A stretch of DNA of 7,913 nucleotides from Actinomycetes bacterium (GTDB lineage Bacteria > Actinomycetota > Acidimicrobiia > Spongiisociales > UBA5794): NCBI GenBank assembly GCA_023336875.1, contig JAMBLH010000259.1, positions 1 through 7,913 on the forward strand. The letters are read 5' to 3'. Of this stretch, positions 6,727 to 7,913 are shown in pieces; the stretch's first letter is position 1; each line of letters starts with the position of its first letter. A program made the position numbers and the translations under genes. The notes beneath the pieces are model-generated. The model searched no databases and had not been told where the DNA came from. It was given only the letters and a program-made list of their open reading frames with translations.

Positions 6727-6745
6727 TACTATTACAGAGTCGTAA
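6727..6745 (+). promoter_or_regulatory. -10 element and shared box of the second Rrf2 gene
   Basis: TACTAT (6727-6732, four of six matches to TATAAT) is followed directly by TACAGAGT, as in the first Rrf2 promoter. The shared ATTACAGAGT is at 6731-6740. Here the box is part of an imperfect dyad TTAC-AGAGTC-GTAA (6732-6745), with further ACT on the left and AGT on the right after a one-base bulge. No -35-like hexamer lies at 16-18 bases upstream, so this promoter is weaker than that of paralogue 1 or needs help. The second regulator may also be reached by read-through, since the genes are 77 bases apart. Confidence 0.5.
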
Positions 6746-6778
6746 AGTCGGGAACTATGAAACTTACGATCGAGCCAC

Positions 6779-7189
6779 ATGAGACTTGAGCTCACCCGGA
6801 AGTCAGAATTGGCTCTCCGGGCCCTCAGCGTGCTCTCGCGCACGGACGGTGGATTTGCCAATGGACCCGAGATCGCGGATGCCCTGTCCATCTCGACGCA
6901 CTACCTGGCAACAGTCATGGCCCCACTCTCGCGCGCAGGTTGGGTGCGGTCAGCGACGGGACCCCGGGGCGGCTACCGACTCTCCCTGGACATCTCAAGT
7001 CACAGCGTCCTCGATCTCATCGAGTCCGTCGAAGGAATCGTCGACAGAGACAGCTGTATGCATGGAGACGTCATGCAGCCAGTCCAGGAACCGTGTTCTC
7101 TACATCAACCATGGACCAGGGCACGTGATGCTCTTTTGAAGGAACTGGATGCGGCAAACCTCGGTGAGGTTCTCGGTATTGAGTCCTAG
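6779..7189 (+). CDS. Rrf2-family transcriptional regulator, paralogue 2
   Basis: A 136-residue Rrf2 regulator, close to family length, with the winged helix conserved (HYLATVMAPLSRAGWVRS at 41-58, wing TGPRGGYRL at 60-68). It keeps the two ligand cysteines of paralogue 1, Cys93 and Cys106, with His95 and His109 in the same places, but has Gln at 100. Residue 10 is Glu, where RsrR uses Glu as a cluster ligand and paralogue 1 has Asp; RsrR's histidine ligand four residues on is Arg14 here. The pair therefore probably arose by tandem duplication and then diverged in ligand chemistry, giving two sensors with related DNA targets. Only a weak GAG precedes the ATG. A 10-codon reading frame (6757-6789) overlaps the start and might couple translation. 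The cytochrome c gene follows after 206 bases. Confidence 0.94.
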   Translation: MRLELTRKSELALRALSVLSRTDGGFANGPEIADALSISTHYLATVMAPLSRAGWVRSATGPRGGYRLSLDISSHSVLDLIESVEGIVDRDSCMHGDVMQPVQEPCSLHQPWTRARDALLKELDAANLGEVLGIES

Positions 7190-7202
7190 GAAGCTGCTGA
7201 AT
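7187..7202 (+). repeat. 16-bp direct repeat bordering the cytochrome gene, left copy
   Basis: TAGGA-AG-CTGCTGAAT begins exactly at the TAG stop of the second Rrf2 gene. A copy, TAGGA-GA-CTGCTGAAT, begins exactly at the TAG stop of the cytochrome gene at 7792. Fourteen of sixteen bases are identical and the other two are swapped. No inverted-repeat structure is visible in it. Confidence 0.5.
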
Positions 7203-7395
7203 GCATGCCGACAGACTCGATGTACGAAATACTTACTTTGTTACTACGCTATCCGTGGGCACCCAACGGGACACTGGATTCTTGCCTTCAGCAATGAAAC
7301 AGAAGCTCACTCATTTGTATCGAGCGTTGGTGTTGAGGTCGTGCGCTGGGACGCCACTCGACAGATCACGATCACGCCAGGTAGAGGAGACAACG

Positions 7396-7794
7396 ATGCG
7401 AATGGGCGGGTTGATCATCCTCGTTGCTCTACTCACGCTTGTACTTGCTGCATGCGGGGGGGCCCGCAGCGTTGGCGGTGGTACCACAGCGACCGTGCCG
7501 CCGGGTGTGGTCGCAGGCGATCCAGTCGCCGGTATAGAGATCTACAAGGGAGTGTGCAGCACATGCCACGGTGCTGATCTCAAGGGGGTGGGCGGACTCG
7601 GCACACCCCTTGCCCCCAGTGCCTTCGTCGCTGATCACTCCCTTGATGCACTCGCCGAGTCCATCAAGGTGGGGCGGTCGGTGAGGGACCCTGACAACGC
7701 CACTGGCCTGGACATGCCGCCAAAGGGTGGAAACCCTTCGCTCGACGACCAGGATCTTCTCGACGTAGCCGCCTACCTGAAGGCCCTGAATTAG
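7396..7794 (+). CDS. Small lipoprotein cytochrome c, mono-haem
   Basis: A 132-residue class I c-type cytochrome that carries electrons outside the cytoplasmic membrane. An N-terminal signal MRMGGLIILVALLTLVLAAC gives a lipobox (LAAC), so Cys20 should be lipid-modified and anchor the protein. A Gly/Thr-rich linker (21-40) leads to the haem motif CSTCH at 54-58. Met107 in LDMPPKGG is the likely sixth ligand, and the C-terminal helix DDQDLLDVAAYLKAL is typical. One haem motif means one haem. The frame extends upstream to 7201, but I chose the ATG at 7396 because GAGGAGA lies 5 bases before it and the lipoprotein signal starts there. It stands alone rather than in an oxidase operon, downstream of two Rrf2 regulators; nitrite, NO or sulfur-compound electron transfer are possible uses. 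The 206-base gap before it has no strong promoter. Confidence 0.93.
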   Translation: MRMGGLIILVALLTLVLAACGGARSVGGGTTATVPPGVVAGDPVAGIEIYKGVCSTCHGADLKGVGGLGTPLAPSAFVADHSLDALAESIKVGRSVRDPDNATGLDMPPKGGNPSLDDQDLLDVAAYLKALN

Positions 7795-7807
7795 GAGACT
7801 GCTGAAT
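7792..7807 (+). repeat. 16-bp direct repeat bordering the cytochrome gene, right copy
   Basis: TAGGA-GA-CTGCTGAAT overlaps the stop codon of the cytochrome gene and matches the copy at 7187-7202 at 14 of 16 positions. The two copies enclose the cytochrome gene and its upstream region, about 605 bases start to start. Confidence 0.5.
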
Positions 7808-7864
7808 AATGCGGGTCGGCCACCTCGACGACCTTGCATCGCCACTCGCTGTGGTCGACGCTCC

Positions 7865-7913
7865 GCCATTCCGACCCAAGGCCATTCCGACCCAAGGCCA
7901 TTCCGACCCAAGG
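7865..7913. repeat. 16-bp tandem repeat array, cut by the window end
   Basis: The unit GCCATTCCGACCCAAG occurs three times in perfect register (7865-7880, 7881-7896, 7897-7912), and the last base starts a fourth. The unit length is not a multiple of three, so it is unlikely to be a protein repeat, though one plus-strand frame from an ATG at 7809 stays open to the end. The true copy number is unknown because the window stops inside the array. Confidence 0.9.

Noticed and set aside
7201..7395. N-terminal extension of the cytochrome frame to an ATG at 7201
   Set aside because: No ribosome-binding site at 7201, the extension resembles nothing, and it would bury the lipoprotein signal that starts at 7396 behind a good Shine-Dalgarno.
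7429..7911. 160-codon minus-strand frame opposite the cytochrome gene
   Set aside because: It is antisense to a clear cytochrome c, starts inside the tandem repeat and shows no recognisable domain.
7809..7913. Start of a new gene from the ATG at 7809, open to the window end
   Set aside because: Only 35 codons are visible, there is no well-spaced ribosome-binding site, and most of the frame is a 16-base tandem repeat that changes reading frame with each unit.

Overview
The window is ordinary chromosomal DNA from a bacterium that is most likely an actinomycete-type organism (Actinomycetota). This rests on moderately high GC, GTG as well as ATG starts, TANNNT boxes placed as for leaderless transcripts, a primary-type sigma factor resembling actinobacterial group 1/2 factors, a Cys-pair secreted protein of a style common in actinobacteria, and two Rrf2 regulators. 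The exact lineage (for example an uncultured Acidimicrobiia-like group) is a guess. No phage, insertion sequence with a transposase, CRISPR array, tRNA or rRNA was found.

Left half, minus strand, read from right to left: a small membrane-anchored protein with four cysteines (5446-4925), a 364-base gap rich in inverted repeats (4924-4561), a sigma-70 family factor (4560-3511), a two-CBS-domain protein (3434-3066), a four-helix membrane protein of unknown role (2946-2122) and an oligopeptidase B-like S9 serine peptidase (2039-18). The last four genes share a strand with gaps of about 75 to 120 bases. They could be read together, although the peptidase has its own possible leaderless promoter.

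Right half, plus strand: a LysE/RhtB-type exporter with a leaderless-looking promoter (5513-6148), two tandem Rrf2-family regulators that are paralogues of each other (6240-6701 and 6779-7189), and a small lipoprotein cytochrome c (7396-7794). The window ends inside a 16-base tandem repeat (7865-7913). The two regulators share a ten-base box placed at the same spot relative to their -10 elements. They also share an unusual cluster-ligand set: two cysteines, plus Asp in one and Glu in the other at position 10. This makes a redox or NO/iron-sensing module linked to the neighbouring cytochrome the most coherent functional hypothesis here.

The two best leads are this paired Rrf2-cytochrome module and a 109-base element (4649-4757) just upstream of the sigma-factor gene. 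That element folds as a nested hairpin closed by a perfect 10-bp inverted repeat. It could be a structured leader, a small RNA or a miniature mobile element.
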